This document shows positions 24,586 to 32,805 of a DNA stretch of 36,388 nt, piece after piece. The position numbers and the translations under genes are program-made. Positions within the stretch are counted from its first letter, which is position 1; each line of letters starts with the position of its first letter. This DNA comes from an uncultured Bacilli bacterium. Lineage in GTDB: Bacteria > Bacillota_I > Bacilli_A > RF39 > UBA660. The notes beneath the pieces are model-generated. The model was not told where the DNA came from, did no database searches, and saw only the letters and a list, made by a program, of their open reading frames with translations. The DNA is taken from NCBI GenBank assembly GCA_944359725.1, contig CALVSY010000015.1, positions 1 to 36,388 on the forward strand, read 5' to 3'.

Positions 24586-25173
24586 TTAATACTGTGGATA
24601 TAAACTATCAAAATTTTTATAATAATACGAATTACCGTTTTCATCATACATTATTAACATCCACCATGTCGTTCCACAGTCATCAACTTCGGATTCACAT
24701 TCGTATGAATGATTACTATGTGATCTTGAAACATAGTTTATTCCTGTTGAATGGCATGATGACTCACTATTTTTAAAATCCCCTCTAAAAAACGGAGAAG
24801 AAAATTGTTTTTCAACACATTTTTTAGAAGTGGTTGTAGTTGTTTGTACAGCGCTTCTAGTAGTTGTTGTTCTTGTTGACTTAGCATTTGTTTGTGTTTT
24901 TGTAGTCTTATTTCCATTACTATTAGAACTATTAGCTTTCTTTGTTGTAGTTATGGTGCTATTTTCTTCTACTGCTTCAGTTTCTTGATTGCTTTGATCA
25001 ATGACCTCTTCTACGAATTCATCATTTTTACTTGTTGTCGTAATTATCTTTTTTTCTTTGGTTTTCTTTGATTCTTTTGAACCTGTACCATTATTCCAAA
25101 AAACAAAAATCAAAACACTTATTATGATTAAAATGATTATAACTGCTACTAAAATTAAAAGTTTTTTCTTCAT
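24586..25173 (-). CDS. Membrane-anchored Thr-rich stalk protein with a Cys-containing tip
   Basis: 195 residues: a signal anchor (4-26), a long Lys/Thr/Ser/Asn-rich stalk (about 30-115 with TTTSK, TTTRSAVQTTTTT) and a C-terminal 75-residue domain with four cysteines (KKC, SSCHS, YECES, DDCGTTWW) likely forming two disulfides. It resembles a short wall-spanning display protein. It is the first gene of a three-gene operon with the adhesin and sortase, 13 bases upstream of the adhesin start, and has a promoter of its own. No family recognised for the tip. Confidence 0.75.
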   Translation of the reverse strand: MKKKLLILVAVIIILIIISVLIFVFWNNGTGSKESKKTKEKKIITTTSKNDEFVEEVIDQSNQETEAVEENSTITTTKKANSSNSNGNKTTKTQTNAKSTRTTTTRSAVQTTTTTSKKCVEKQFSSPFFRGDFKNSESSCHSTGINYVSRSHSNHSYECESEVDDCGTTWWMLIMYDENGNSYYYKNFDSLYPQY

Positions 25174-25196
25174 CTGTACTTTCTCCTCTTTCTCTC

Positions 25197-25225
25197 ACCA
25201 TATCATTAAATTTTCTATTTTGCAA
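25197..25225 (-). promoter_or_regulatory. Promoter of the stalk-adhesin-sortase operon
   Basis: Minus strand TTGCAA (25220-25225), 17-bp spacer, TATGGT (25197-25202); the ribosome site GAGGAGAAA follows within 20 bases. The rest of the gap to parB holds a purine-rich plus-strand stretch near 25270-25315 with no clear function. Confidence 0.55.
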
Positions 25226-25316
25226 TACTGTATATACTTTTTTCAGTAAGTAAATAACAGATAGTAATAATACAAGGGAGGTTTATAAGGAGGGAAAACC
25301 GTAATTTATACTCCCA

Positions 25317-26249
25317 CTATCTTTCCCTTGAATTATTTCTTTGCAAATGTCTATTATAGTAATCTAAAGCTTTAAAAATATATTCTTTATATTGCGTCAT
25401 TGGTACACTTTTAGGCATCTTTGATTTTAAACTTCTCATTTCTATTTTTAATTTCTCAACCTGATTAGGTTTTTCTCTAGATAATATATCATCAATCTTA
25501 TCTATACTTAGCAAATCATCTTTACTCAAACCTTTAATTTCTTGAGCTTGAGATAATGAAGGAGTTGATTGGTTACGTTCTATACTATTGAATAACCATT
25601 TTTGCGCTTCTTTGGAAATGAAAGATATTTCTACTGCTGGAGAAAATGCTATTTGTCCCTTATCAACCATTTCTAGTAACGGACTAATTAAATTTGTAAG
25701 ACGTATATATCTTTGAATCTGCGATTTACTGTCTTCACTATCATTCGATAATTTATCAACTGATGTCAACTTCTCCCCAACTTGGTCAGAAGTTAAATCA
25801 TTTCTAAAACCTTGTCTTTTCATGGCATCTAATTTCATTTTATAAGCAAACGCTCTTTCACTTGGTAAAATATGTTCCCTTTGCATATTACTATCAACCA
25901 TTATAACAGTTGCCTCTTCATCTGTTAATTTTCTAATAATACATGGGATGTTAGTTTTATTTGCTAGCTCACTTGCCATTTTTCTTCTATGGCCTGATAT
26001 CATTTCATACCTTCCATTCTGTTTTTTTCTAACTAAAACTGGAGATAATACACCATTCTCCTTAATACTATTTGTTATTCTTTTCATCTCTTCATTATTA
26101 GTAACTTTAAATGGATGATTTGGAAAGTCATCTATTAAAGATAAATCAATATCAACCACTTTTTCCAACTTATCATTTTTTCTTTCTTCTTCAGTAGTGA
26201 ATAAATCATCTAACTTTGGTAAAGGCATTTTTTGATAATTCTTTTCCAC
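25317..26249 (-). CDS. parB: ParB/RepB-type partition protein
   Basis: 310 residues from the GTG at 26249 (AAGGAGG nine bases upstream). The ParB/Srx domain (about 35-130) shows [28 protein letters not shown] and [21 protein letters not shown], followed by the central helix-turn-helix region ([41 protein letters not shown]) and a C-terminal dimer region. It binds centromere-like sites and partners ParA to keep the excised element in dividing cells. Its start overlaps parA by 44 bp. Confidence 0.92.
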   Translation of the reverse strand: MEKNYQKMPLPKLDDLFTTEEERKNDKLEKVVDIDLSLIDDFPNHPFKVTNNEEMKRITNSIKENGVLSPVLVRKKQNGRYEMISGHRRKMASELANKTNIPCIIRKLTDEEATVIMVDSNMQREHILPSERAFAYKMKLDAMKRQGFRNDLTSDQVGEKLTSVDKLSNDSEDSKSQIQRYIRLTNLISPLLEMVDKGQIAFSPAVEISFISKEAQKWLFNSIERNQSTPSLSQAQEIKGLSKDDLLSIDKIDDILSREKPNQVEKLKIEMRSLKSKMPKSVPMTQYKEYIFKALDYYNRHLQRNNSRER

Positions 26250-27030
26250 TATTTAATACCTCCTTTGCAAAGGATGAATATGCATCAGCAACTTTACTAT
26301 TTCTATAGTAAGTAAAAATACTTTGACCATGAGATGTAGATTCCGCTGTCTTAATGGCTAAGGGAATATGTGCATTATAAATTTTTATATGATCCCCATA
26401 TTCTTTTTGTAACTGATATTTTACAGTTCTTGATAAGTTTGTACGCTCATCAACTAAAGTAAATAAAATTCCATCTATTTTTAAATCAGGATTAATTCGC
26501 CTTTTAACCCTCGAAATTGTATTAATTAGATGAGTCATGCCTTTAGCGGCTAAAAATTGACTTTGAACAGGTATAATAACACTATTGGCACAAGCAAGTG
26601 CATTAATTGTAAGCATTCCTAAACTTGGCATACAATCTATAATTATATAATCATACTTTCCTTTTAATGATTCTAAACAATTTTTTAATGTATATTCTCT
26701 ACTCATCGCATTTACCAAAGACATTTCTAATGCCGATAAGTCTAAATTAGATGGTATTAGATCTATTTTTTCATCATGATGTAATATGGCATCATCTAAT
26801 CTAATGTCCTCATCATTCATAGATTGTTCCATTAAGTCAGCTAAAGTCATTGGAATTTCATCTTGTTTATACCATCCCATATATGTCGTTAAATCACCTT
26901 GAGGGTCTGCATCAACAAGGAGAACTTTTTTATTTTCTTTCGCTAAAGCCACGCCTAAATTAAAAGTTGTGGTTGTTTTTCCAACACCACCTTTCTGATT
27001 TGCAATTGCAATTACTTTGCTCTTTATCAT
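26206..27030 (-). CDS. parA: ParA/Soj ATPase
   Basis: 274 residues. Deviant Walker A KGGVGKTT with upstream signature Lys ([16 protein letters not shown], residues 7-22), Walker A' DADPQGDLT, and Walker [12 protein letters not shown] are all present. It drives partitioning with ParB. GAAGGAGGAA precedes the ATG. It is the first gene of the element's leftward transcript and is preceded by a leader peptide and terminator (27085-27183), so expression of the partition genes may depend on attenuation. Confidence 0.95.
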   Translation of the reverse strand: MIKSKVIAIANQKGGVGKTTTTFNLGVALAKENKKVLLVDADPQGDLTTYMGWYKQDEIPMTLADLMEQSMNDEDIRLDDAILHHDEKIDLIPSNLDLSALEMSLVNAMSREYTLKNCLESLKGKYDYIIIDCMPSLGMLTINALACANSVIIPVQSQFLAAKGMTHLINTISRVKRRINPDLKIDGILFTLVDERTNLSRTVKYQLQKEYGDHIKIYNAHIPLAIKTAESTSHGQSIFTYYRNSKVADAYSSFAKEVLNSGKELSKNAFTKVR

Positions 27031-27084
27031 TTAATATTCCTCCTTCTTTTAATTTTTCATAAAAGGAAATAAATTTAAACATTC

Positions 27085-27109
27085 AAAAAACTGACCCTTA
27101 TTGTCAGTT
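27085..27109 (-). terminator. Terminator (attenuator) between leader peptide and parA
   Basis: Minus-strand stem AACTGAC / GTCAGTT (7 bp, 7-base loop) followed by six T. It lies 18 bases after the stop of the 18-codon reading frame and 55 bases before parA. Confidence 0.7.
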
Positions 27110-27126
27110 AAAACTTTTATATTTCT

Positions 27127-27183
27127 TTATTTTATATACCTTGTTAAAAAGTATCTTTGATGTCCTGCATCCACTATAACCAT
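27127..27183 (-). CDS. 18-residue leader peptide upstream of parA
   Basis: Encodes MVIVDAGHQRYFLTRYIK, with AAGGAAGTG about eight bases before the ATG and a TACAAT -10-like box some 25 bases further up. A terminator follows the stop and parA follows the terminator. This is the arrangement of regulatory leader peptides (e.g. those before erm or tet genes), where ribosome stalling changes RNA folding. It could instead be a small functional protein. The element/chromosome junction must be nearby, so its ownership is uncertain. Confidence 0.5.
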   Translation of the reverse strand: MVIVDAGHQRYFLTRYIK

Positions 27184-27233
27184 ATTATCACTTCCTTCAA
27201 AGTATTGTATGAAAGCCCTTAAACAAATGACAC

Positions 27234-27260
27234 ATAAAAAGAGAAACAATCGTTTCTCTT
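27234..27260 (-). terminator. Terminator of htrA
   Basis: Perfect 9-bp stem (AAGAGAAAC / GTTTCTCTT, 4-base loop) followed on the minus strand by TTTTT; its base overlaps the htrA stop codon. Confidence 0.9.
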
Positions 27261-28401
27261 AGCTTGCTTTATCTAGCTTTACGTTAGTTGTAGCTTCTTT
27301 TCCATCTCTATAGTAAGTTACCTCAACACTATCACCAATAGAGTATTTATATAATTCATATTTAAATTCCGCTGATGTAGTTACTTCCTCACCATTAATA
27401 GCGGTTATTATATCGCCTGCTCTTAAGCCGGCATCATTTGCAGGGTATCCGTTATTTACCTCAACTAAGTAAATACCACTATCAACGTTATCAGGAACGT
27501 TTATATTATATCTATATAAAACATATGGATTAGTTAAATCAATTACAGAAACTCCCATAACTGGTCTTTGAATTTCTTTTCCCTGCTCTAGATAATCAAC
27601 GTAGTTCATTGCATCTTCAATCGGAATTGCAAATCCCATACCCTCTACTTCATCATCTACAAGTTTTAAAGACGTAATACCTATTACATCACCTGCTAAG
27701 TTAACTAAAGGTCCACCACTATTACCAGGACTTATTGCAGCATCAGTTTGTAAAACTTTAACAATGTATGACTCAGATGATAAACCATTTGAAGTGCTTG
27801 TTTCTATTAACCTATCTTTACCAGATAAAATTCCTTTTGTTACAGTACCTGCATATGTTGCACCCATTGGAGAACCTACTGTAAATACGGTATTACCAAT
27901 TTCTATATTACTACTGGAACCAATACTAGCAACTTGTAAAACATCTTTAACATCCATTCTAAGTACCGCTAAATCAGTGTAAGTATCAGATCCTAATAAA
28001 GTTAGTTCAGCCATGTTATTATTAGATAAAACACCTTGTATGTTAGTTCCACCTGATACAACGTGTGCATTGGTTAAAACATAACCATACTTATCATCTT
28101 TATCATAGACAAATCCAGTACCAGTACTTAATACTGTTCCGTCACTTGACATAACCTCAATACATAATACAGAATCATAAACCTTATCAATAGCATCTTC
28201 CATTGCCTCTTCAGTTACCTTTGTTTCTGATACGGTTCTGTTTTTAGTAACAACGGTTGGATTTGCAACACTATACCAGTACATAAGTCCAACACCAAGC
28301 GCAAAAGCAAGTATAATTATTAATATAAACTTAATGTTCTTATTAAACTTGTTATTCTTCTTATTTGGTTTATTAGAATCAATTAATTCAATTTTGTCCA
28401 T
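27259..28401 (-). CDS. htrA: HtrA/DegP-type membrane serine protease
   Basis: 380 residues: cytoplasmic basic N-terminus, one membrane helix (about 24-43), trypsin-like protease domain with His113 (LTNAHVV), Asp143 (YTDLAVLRMD) and Ser228 (ISPGNSGGPL), and one C-terminal PDZ domain (about 285-375; NNGYPANDAGLRAGDIITAINGEEV). It degrades misfolded exported proteins at the cell surface. AAGGAGG precedes the ATG. Likely the first chromosomal gene next to the element; cotranscribed with the Abi gene 14 bases upstream. Confidence 0.95.
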   Translation of the reverse strand: MDKIELIDSNKPNKKNNKFNKNIKFILIIILAFALGVGLMYWYSVANPTVVTKNRTVSETKVTEEAMEDAIDKVYDSVLCIEVMSSDGTVLSTGTGFVYDKDDKYGYVLTNAHVVSGGTNIQGVLSNNNMAELTLLGSDTYTDLAVLRMDVKDVLQVASIGSSSNIEIGNTVFTVGSPMGATYAGTVTKGILSGKDRLIETSTSNGLSSESYIVKVLQTDAAISPGNSGGPLVNLAGDVIGITSLKLVDDEVEGMGFAIPIEDAMNYVDYLEQGKEIQRPVMGVSVIDLTNPYVLYRYNINVPDNVDSGIYLVEVNNGYPANDAGLRAGDIITAINGEEVTTSAEFKYELYKYSIGDSVEVTYYRDGKEATTNVKLDKAS

Positions 28402-28415
28402 AAACTATGACCTCC

Positions 28416-29348
28416 TTATTTAAGCTTTGAAATTTCTTCCCAATTTTCCGGAAATCCCATTCTATCTAATATCTTATATTGTGGAATAGTTGATATTCTA
28501 CCATCTAAAAGACTTAAATCGTAGCTAACCTCATTTATAAAATCAGTAAAATCACTTTCCGTTAGCATGTATTTTAACATTATTACAACCGCAAATATAT
28601 CATTCTTACCATATATATATTCATCATTCATCACTGGTATATCAAGTTCCCTATGATATTTGGTATCAGGTATTTCTTTTTGGGTACGGTGCTCGTAAAC
28701 AATATCCTCATGAGCACATAAATTTCTATAATTTGATAAAAGAGAAATGTAAATACCTAAAGTTTCAACATCCAAATCATAATACTGGGCCACCGCTAAC
28801 TTATCCTCTGGTTTTAGTATGGAATATAACTCGTTAATCATTCCAAAAGAAAGAAGTTTAACAAGTATCCACAAAGGAACATATCCATAATTACTTAAGT
28901 AGTGAAGCGTTGCACTATGTTGTCTTCCATTTAGTTTTATTTGTCTTTTTATTTTGTTTAAAACATCATTAACTTGCCTTACTTTCTTTATGTCTTGAGA
29001 GAAATTAGAAGGCTTTAAATAATCCTTTTCTTTAATACCATACTTCTTAGATAATCTATATGATATTATCGACTTCAAATTATTCTCAACAATTAAAAAA
29101 TTTTTAAACAAAACATTTCTAAAACTTCTATCAAATTGAAATAAAGCATATAACTCATCAAAATTAGTACCCTTTATGAAAACTCTTTCCTTACTACTTT
29201 TCATAAAGATATGACGATAACCATTAATAAAAAAATAGTTTTCTCTTAGTAATAATGATTTTGTCTTATCAACATCATTTATTACCAACCCTTTTTCTTT
29301 TAATATTTCAATTTGCTCATCTAAGGTTTTAAACTCTTTTGTTCTCAC
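28416..29348 (-). CDS. Abi_2-family abortive-infection protein (AbiD/AbiF-like, HEPN)
   Basis: 310 residues, the normal length of Abi_2 proteins. The N-terminus shows KTLDEQIEILKEKGLVI...LLRENYFFINGYRHIF and FDRSFRNVLFKNFLIVENNLKSIISYRLS, typical of the family. The C-terminal half carries RNLCAHEDIVYEHR, an Rx4H motif (Arg208, His213) of HEPN ribonucleases. Such proteins stop phage growth by damaging host RNA. Start is GTG at 29348. It has a TGTTATAAT promoter and lies directly upstream of htrA, an unusual partner for a defence gene. Confidence 0.85.
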   Translation of the reverse strand: MRTKEFKTLDEQIEILKEKGLVINDVDKTKSLLLRENYFFINGYRHIFMKSSKERVFIKGTNFDELYALFQFDRSFRNVLFKNFLIVENNLKSIISYRLSKKYGIKEKDYLKPSNFSQDIKKVRQVNDVLNKIKRQIKLNGRQHSATLHYLSNYGYVPLWILVKLLSFGMINELYSILKPEDKLAVAQYYDLDVETLGIYISLLSNYRNLCAHEDIVYEHRTQKEIPDTKYHRELDIPVMNDEYIYGKNDIFAVVIMLKYMLTESDFTDFINEVSYDLSLLDGRISTIPQYKILDRMGFPENWEEISKLK

Positions 29349-29367
29349 CTAGCATCACCTATTTTAA

Positions 29368-29375
29368 ATTATAAC
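29368..29375 (-). promoter_or_regulatory. Extended -10 of the Abi-htrA unit
   Basis: TGTTATAAT-type box on the minus strand about 20 bases upstream of the GTG start; the -35 region is weak. Confidence 0.5.
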
Positions 29376-29408
29376 ATATAATTATTTAAATGTTTATTAA
29401 ATAATGTT

Positions 29409-29470
29409 AAAATATGTCTTTTCTTAGGGACTATAAAAATAATAAAATATGTCATTGTATAAAATATGTC
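29409..29470. repeat. Three direct copies of AAAATATGTC upstream of the Abi gene
   Basis: Identical 10-mers at 29409-29418, 29444-29453 and 29461-29470 lie upstream of the Abi promoter (as GACATATTTT on its strand). The second and third start 17 bp apart and the first two 35 bp apart. Possible regulator sites. Confidence 0.5.
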
Positions 29471-29482
29471 AAAATTCAAAAT

Positions 29483-29512
29483 ATTAAAAAAAGCCAGGAT
29501 ATACCTGACTTT
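29483..29512 (-). terminator. Terminator of rplM-rpsI
   Basis: 9 pairs (AAAGTCAGG / CCTGGCTTT, one G-U on the minus strand) with a TATAT loop, followed by seven T. Confidence 0.85.
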
Positions 29513-29521
29513 ATCGTAATA

Positions 29522-29935
29522 TTAACGTTTACTAAATTGTGGTGCACGACGTGCTTTTTTAAGACCATATTTTTTACGTTCTTTAACTCTTGCGTCTCTA
29601 GTTATAAATCCAGCTTGTTTTAAAATCTTTCTAAATGATGCATCTGATGTTGGATCTGTGTTTTGATCATACTGTAATAACGCTCTTGTAATTCCTAAAC
29701 GAATCGCACCAGTTTGACCTGAGAATCCACCACCGTGAACAGTTACATCAATATCAAACTTATCTTTTGTTTTAGTAACTTCTAATGGTTGCATTAAATC
29801 CATAACCAAAGTTTTAAAAGGAAGATATTCATTTACATCTTTTCCATTGATTACGATTTTTCCTTTTCCAGATGTCATTCTAACACGTGCTACTGAACGT
29901 TTACGACGTCCTGTTCCAATGAATGTTTTAGCCAT
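29522..29935 (-). CDS. rpsI: 30S ribosomal protein S9
   Basis: 137 residues. Family hallmarks are present: [56 protein letters not shown], and the C-terminal [17 protein letters not shown] whose last residues reach the P-site tRNA. It follows rplM by 13 bases as in most bacteria. The annotated ATG has AAGGAGGAAG upstream. Confidence 0.98.
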   Translation of the reverse strand: MAKTFIGTGRRKRSVARVRMTSGKGKIVINGKDVNEYLPFKTLVMDLMQPLEVTKTKDKFDIDVTVHGGGFSGQTGAIRLGITRALLQYDQNTDPTSDASFRKILKQAGFITRDARVKERKKYGLKKARRAPQFSKR

Positions 29936-29948
29936 TTACTCTTCCTCC

Positions 29949-30377
29949 TTAAACTTCCACGATTTCTGGTTTTTGAGCTTGGTGTTTATGATCATTTCCT
30001 TCGTATACAAATAACTTTTTGTACATTTGACGTCCTAATCTACCTTTAGGAAGCATTCCTTTAACCGCTCTTTCAACCATTTCAACTGGATAATTTTCAC
30101 GCATTACTTTTGCTGTTCTTTCACGTAACCCACCGGTATATCTACTGTGGTTATAATAAATTTTTTGATCTAACTTATTTCCTGTTAATACTACTTCTTT
30201 AGCGTTTATTATGATAATGTTATCTCCGCAGTCTACGTGAGGAGTATATGTAGTTTTATGTTTTCCTCTTAACAAAGTAGCTGCTTTAGATGCAACCCTA
30301 CCTAATGGTTTTCCTTTTGCATCAATAACATACCATTTACGCTCAATGTTTGCGGCATTAGCCATAAATGTTGTCAT
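29949..30377 (-). CDS. rplM: 50S ribosomal protein L13
   Basis: 142 residues, usual length. It contains [50 protein letters not shown] and [30 protein letters not shown], all typical. L13 is an early assembly protein of the large subunit. First gene of the rplM-rpsI operon, preceded by a hairpin leader. Confidence 0.98.
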   Translation of the reverse strand: MTTFMANAANIERKWYVIDAKGKPLGRVASKAATLLRGKHKTTYTPHVDCGDNIIIINAKEVVLTGNKLDQKIYYNHSRYTGGLRERTAKVMRENYPVEMVERAVKGMLPKGRLGRQMYKKLFVYEGNDHKHQAQKPEIVEV

Positions 30378-30398
30378 ATTTTATTTTCCTTTCCTTAA

Positions 30399-30425
30399 TA
30401 AGTTTGTTTTCCCAGGACAAACTTA
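30399..30425 (-). promoter_or_regulatory. Hairpin leader of rplM (possible L13 autoregulatory site)
   Basis: A 9-bp stem (TAAGTTTGT / ACAAACTTA) with a CCTGGGAAA-type loop lies about 20 bases before the rplM start. L13 leader elements are known in Firmicutes at this place; I did not match it to a covariance model. Confidence 0.5.
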
Positions 30426-30436
30426 CGTGGGTTATA

Positions 30437-30476
30437 AAATGTACCAATTTAAATTTTACTTTAAACTGGTACATTT
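30437..30476 (-). terminator. Terminator of cdaA-cdaR
   Basis: Long stem of 17 pairs (arms 30437-30453 and 30460-30476; one pair is G-U only on minus-strand RNA), followed by TATAA-rich sequence; lies 24 bases past the cdaR stop. Confidence 0.75.
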
Positions 30477-30499
30477 GTCAACTTAATTTAATACTATTT

Positions 30500-31864
30500 T
30501 TAATTTTGTTCACTAATTCTAAGGGTTACCCTAGTAGTTAATGAAGAATACTTAGCTCTTAAGTCTTGTCCTTCAACCAAAATAGGTACCTCGTGTTCAC
30601 CAACACCTAAACCTTCTAGATCAACATATGCCTTTATTGTTGTTGCATCCATGTTAGATAGTACGTTTTGAACACCTTTTACGCTTACTGTAACAGTAGT
30701 ACTATTTTGTTCAACAGCTTGAACAACTAATCCATTTGCCAAATTCTCATACTCAAGGTAGATATTATTAAATTCCTTAGTAGTTTCATTTCCAAGAGAG
30801 ACCGTTACGTTTACCGAATCAGCGCTCATAGCTCTTACACCACTTGGTTTCTTTATCGTAATTGAGTATTTTTTATCCTCACTCAAATCACTTACGTCAA
30901 CGTATACTGGTATATAAGTTATATCTTCTAAGTCCTTTTCACTACCGTATATAGTTACGTTAGTAACATCTGTTGTAATATTACTAATTGCCTTACCAAA
31001 CACGATGTCATCATAATTTTCTGGTATAACTCTTATTGGAACTTCTTTTTGAGGAGATGCTATTTTTACCGTTGCCGTAACGTTAGAAGGAACAATCTCG
31101 ACGTTAACCTTCTTTCCTTTACTATCATATGCAACTAATTTTACGTTTTTTAACTCTTGAGTACCAACTTCTGGATTTGCTAAATTCTCAAGATCAATTA
31201 AAGCTTTTACTGAAGCCACTTCATTTAAAGTTGCCTCTTTTCCTTTTATATACACTTGATCAGTACTTAAACTTACATCTTCAACCATAAGTTTTGAATC
31301 TATCTTATCTTTGTTTATAACTTCGTAATTTAGCTCTTTTTCCTGTGATACCTTTTCATAAATAACAATCGTTGCAACCGAAGGATCAAGTTTATATTCA
31401 ACGGAACTTAAAGCCTTTTTATAATTTAAGTTCACCTCATGAACGCCAGGTTCTAACCCGGTTAAATCAACCGTTATATCATTAGCTGGTAATTGTTTTG
31501 CTAAATAAACGTCAGACCTTCTACCAATTAGAGTAATATCAACGGTTTCAGGCAATCCCTCAACTACGTATGCCTCTTCATTATAAGTTGCGGAAATTGG
31601 CTGATTATACAAAACCTCAGCAGAAGTCTCAATTAAAGATGTTGTTCTACTATCAGCAATTAAAAACGCTCCTATAGCAACAACTAAAGAAACAATTATA
31701 AGCCCTGGTTTTTTTGTTAATATCTTTTCAAAACTTTTTCCATTCTTCTTAAATTTATTAGATATTCCAACAAAAAATTTAGTTATTGGAAGAATTATTT
31801 TCTTATCAATAAAATGACCAATATTTTCAAACAAATGACCAATGGCTTTAAATATCTTACTCAT
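30500..31864 (-). CDS. cdaR: CdaR, YbbR-repeat regulator of the diadenylate cyclase
   Basis: About 454 residues from the ATG at 31864, which overlaps the cdaA end (start context GATAATAATGAG). One membrane helix (about 50-68) is followed by four extracellular YbbR repeats, each with a pattern like VDITLIGRRSDVYLAKQ / VDLTGLEPGVHEV and SITIKKPSGVRAMSADSVNVTVSL. CdaR binds CdaA and adjusts c-di-AMP synthesis. Gene order cdaA-cdaR is conserved in Firmicutes; glmM, the usual third gene, is not downstream here. Confidence 0.92.
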   Translation of the reverse strand: MSKIFKAIGHLFENIGHFIDKKIILPITKFFVGISNKFKKNGKSFEKILTKKPGLIIVSLVVAIGAFLIADSRTTSLIETSAEVLYNQPISATYNEEAYVVEGLPETVDITLIGRRSDVYLAKQLPANDITVDLTGLEPGVHEVNLNYKKALSSVEYKLDPSVATIVIYEKVSQEKELNYEVINKDKIDSKLMVEDVSLSTDQVYIKGKEATLNEVASVKALIDLENLANPEVGTQELKNVKLVAYDSKGKKVNVEIVPSNVTATVKIASPQKEVPIRVIPENYDDIVFGKAISNITTDVTNVTIYGSEKDLEDITYIPVYVDVSDLSEDKKYSITIKKPSGVRAMSADSVNVTVSLGNETTKEFNNIYLEYENLANGLVVQAVEQNSTTVTVSVKGVQNVLSNMDATTIKAYVDLEGLGVGEHEVPILVEGQDLRAKYSSLTTRVTLRISEQN

Positions 31865-32684
31865 TATTATCACCATCCTCATTTTTAGCATCTACTTCAT
31901 AATCAAACTCAGCCGTCTTCTTAGGTTTTAGTTCATCTAGAATAATCATTTTAGCTTCGTCAACTGATAAATTGTATTTTAAATCACCATTAATAGCTAT
32001 TGATATTCTTCCGGTTTCTTCTGATACTATGATTGCTATTGCATCAGTTTCTTCACTTATACCAATTGCAGCGCGGTGTCTTGTTCCAAGCCTTTTACTA
32101 AACTTCATTTCAACGGTTGTTGGAAAAACAGCACCAGCAGACGTTATCTTATCACCTTGTATAATTACACCACCGTCATGAAGCGGATTATCAGGAAAGA
32201 ATATTGCAACCAACAATTCATTAGAAATTTCAGCGTATAATTTTTTAGAACGCTCTATGTATTCAGATAAAGAATTATCCCTTTCAATAACGATTAAAGC
32301 TCCGATACGATGTTTCTTTAAATACTCTAAAGCAAGTCCTATTTCATAAACTATTCTTTCTCTTTCAGATATGGTTAAAACCTTATGTCTTCCAAGCAAT
32401 TGAGACCTACCAAGTTGTTCTAGTACCGAGCGAATTTCCGGTTGAAAAATAATAACTAAAGCAAGTGGCCCCCACATAACAACGTATTCTAGTAACAAAC
32501 CAATCGTTTTTAAATCAAATAAATCGCTAAGCAATTTAATTACAATTATTATAATGATACCCTTAAAAAGCATCGTAAATTTAACATTGTTTTTTATACT
32601 TTTTAATATAAAGTATAATCCAGCCCAAACAAGGCATACATCAATAATATCCTTTAAGATAGTTAAAACATTATTTATAGTCAT
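31857..32684 (-). CDS. cdaA: CdaA, membrane diadenylate cyclase
   Basis: 275 residues: three N-terminal helices (about 14-30, 38-57, 64-80) and a DisA_N cyclase domain (about 100-250). The active-site motifs are LHDGGVII (Asp170-Gly-Gly; DGA in B. subtilis) and GTRHRAAIG (Arg202-His-Arg). It joins two ATP to c-di-AMP, which controls potassium uptake and wall homeostasis. The C-terminus is acidic (EVDAKNEDGDNNE). Coupled to cdaR by overlap. Confidence 0.96.
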   Translation of the reverse strand: MTINNVLTILKDIIDVCLVWAGLYFILKSIKNNVKFTMLFKGIIIIIVIKLLSDLFDLKTIGLLLEYVVMWGPLALVIIFQPEIRSVLEQLGRSQLLGRHKVLTISERERIVYEIGLALEYLKKHRIGALIVIERDNSLSEYIERSKKLYAEISNELLVAIFFPDNPLHDGGVIIQGDKITSAGAVFPTTVEMKFSKRLGTRHRAAIGISEETDAIAIIVSEETGRISIAINGDLKYNLSVDEAKMIILDELKPKKTAEFDYEVDAKNEDGDNNE

Positions 32685-32779
32685 AAAATCCTCCTTTTTA
32701 CTCCGTAAGGGTCTACTTAATTATATCAAAATTATATCATATTTAAACATTATTTTTAAAATAAATTTCACGTTAAAAG

Positions 32780-32801
32780 AAAAAAGCCTTATTTTATAAG
32801 G
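32780..32801 (-). terminator. Terminator of the Asn-rich protein gene
   Basis: Stem CCTTAT / ATAAGG with a 3-base loop, followed on the minus strand by CTTTTTT; it lies only a few bases beyond the stop at 32806. Confidence 0.75.
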
Positions 32802-32805
32802 TTTT

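Noticed and set aside
25264-25316. Purine-rich GGGAGG...GGAGGG plus-strand stretch after parB
   Set aside because: Contains ribosome-site-like sequence but no start codon or frame follows; the weak GGGAG/CTCCC pairing is too short to call a structure. Might be a ParB site, but I see no palindrome.
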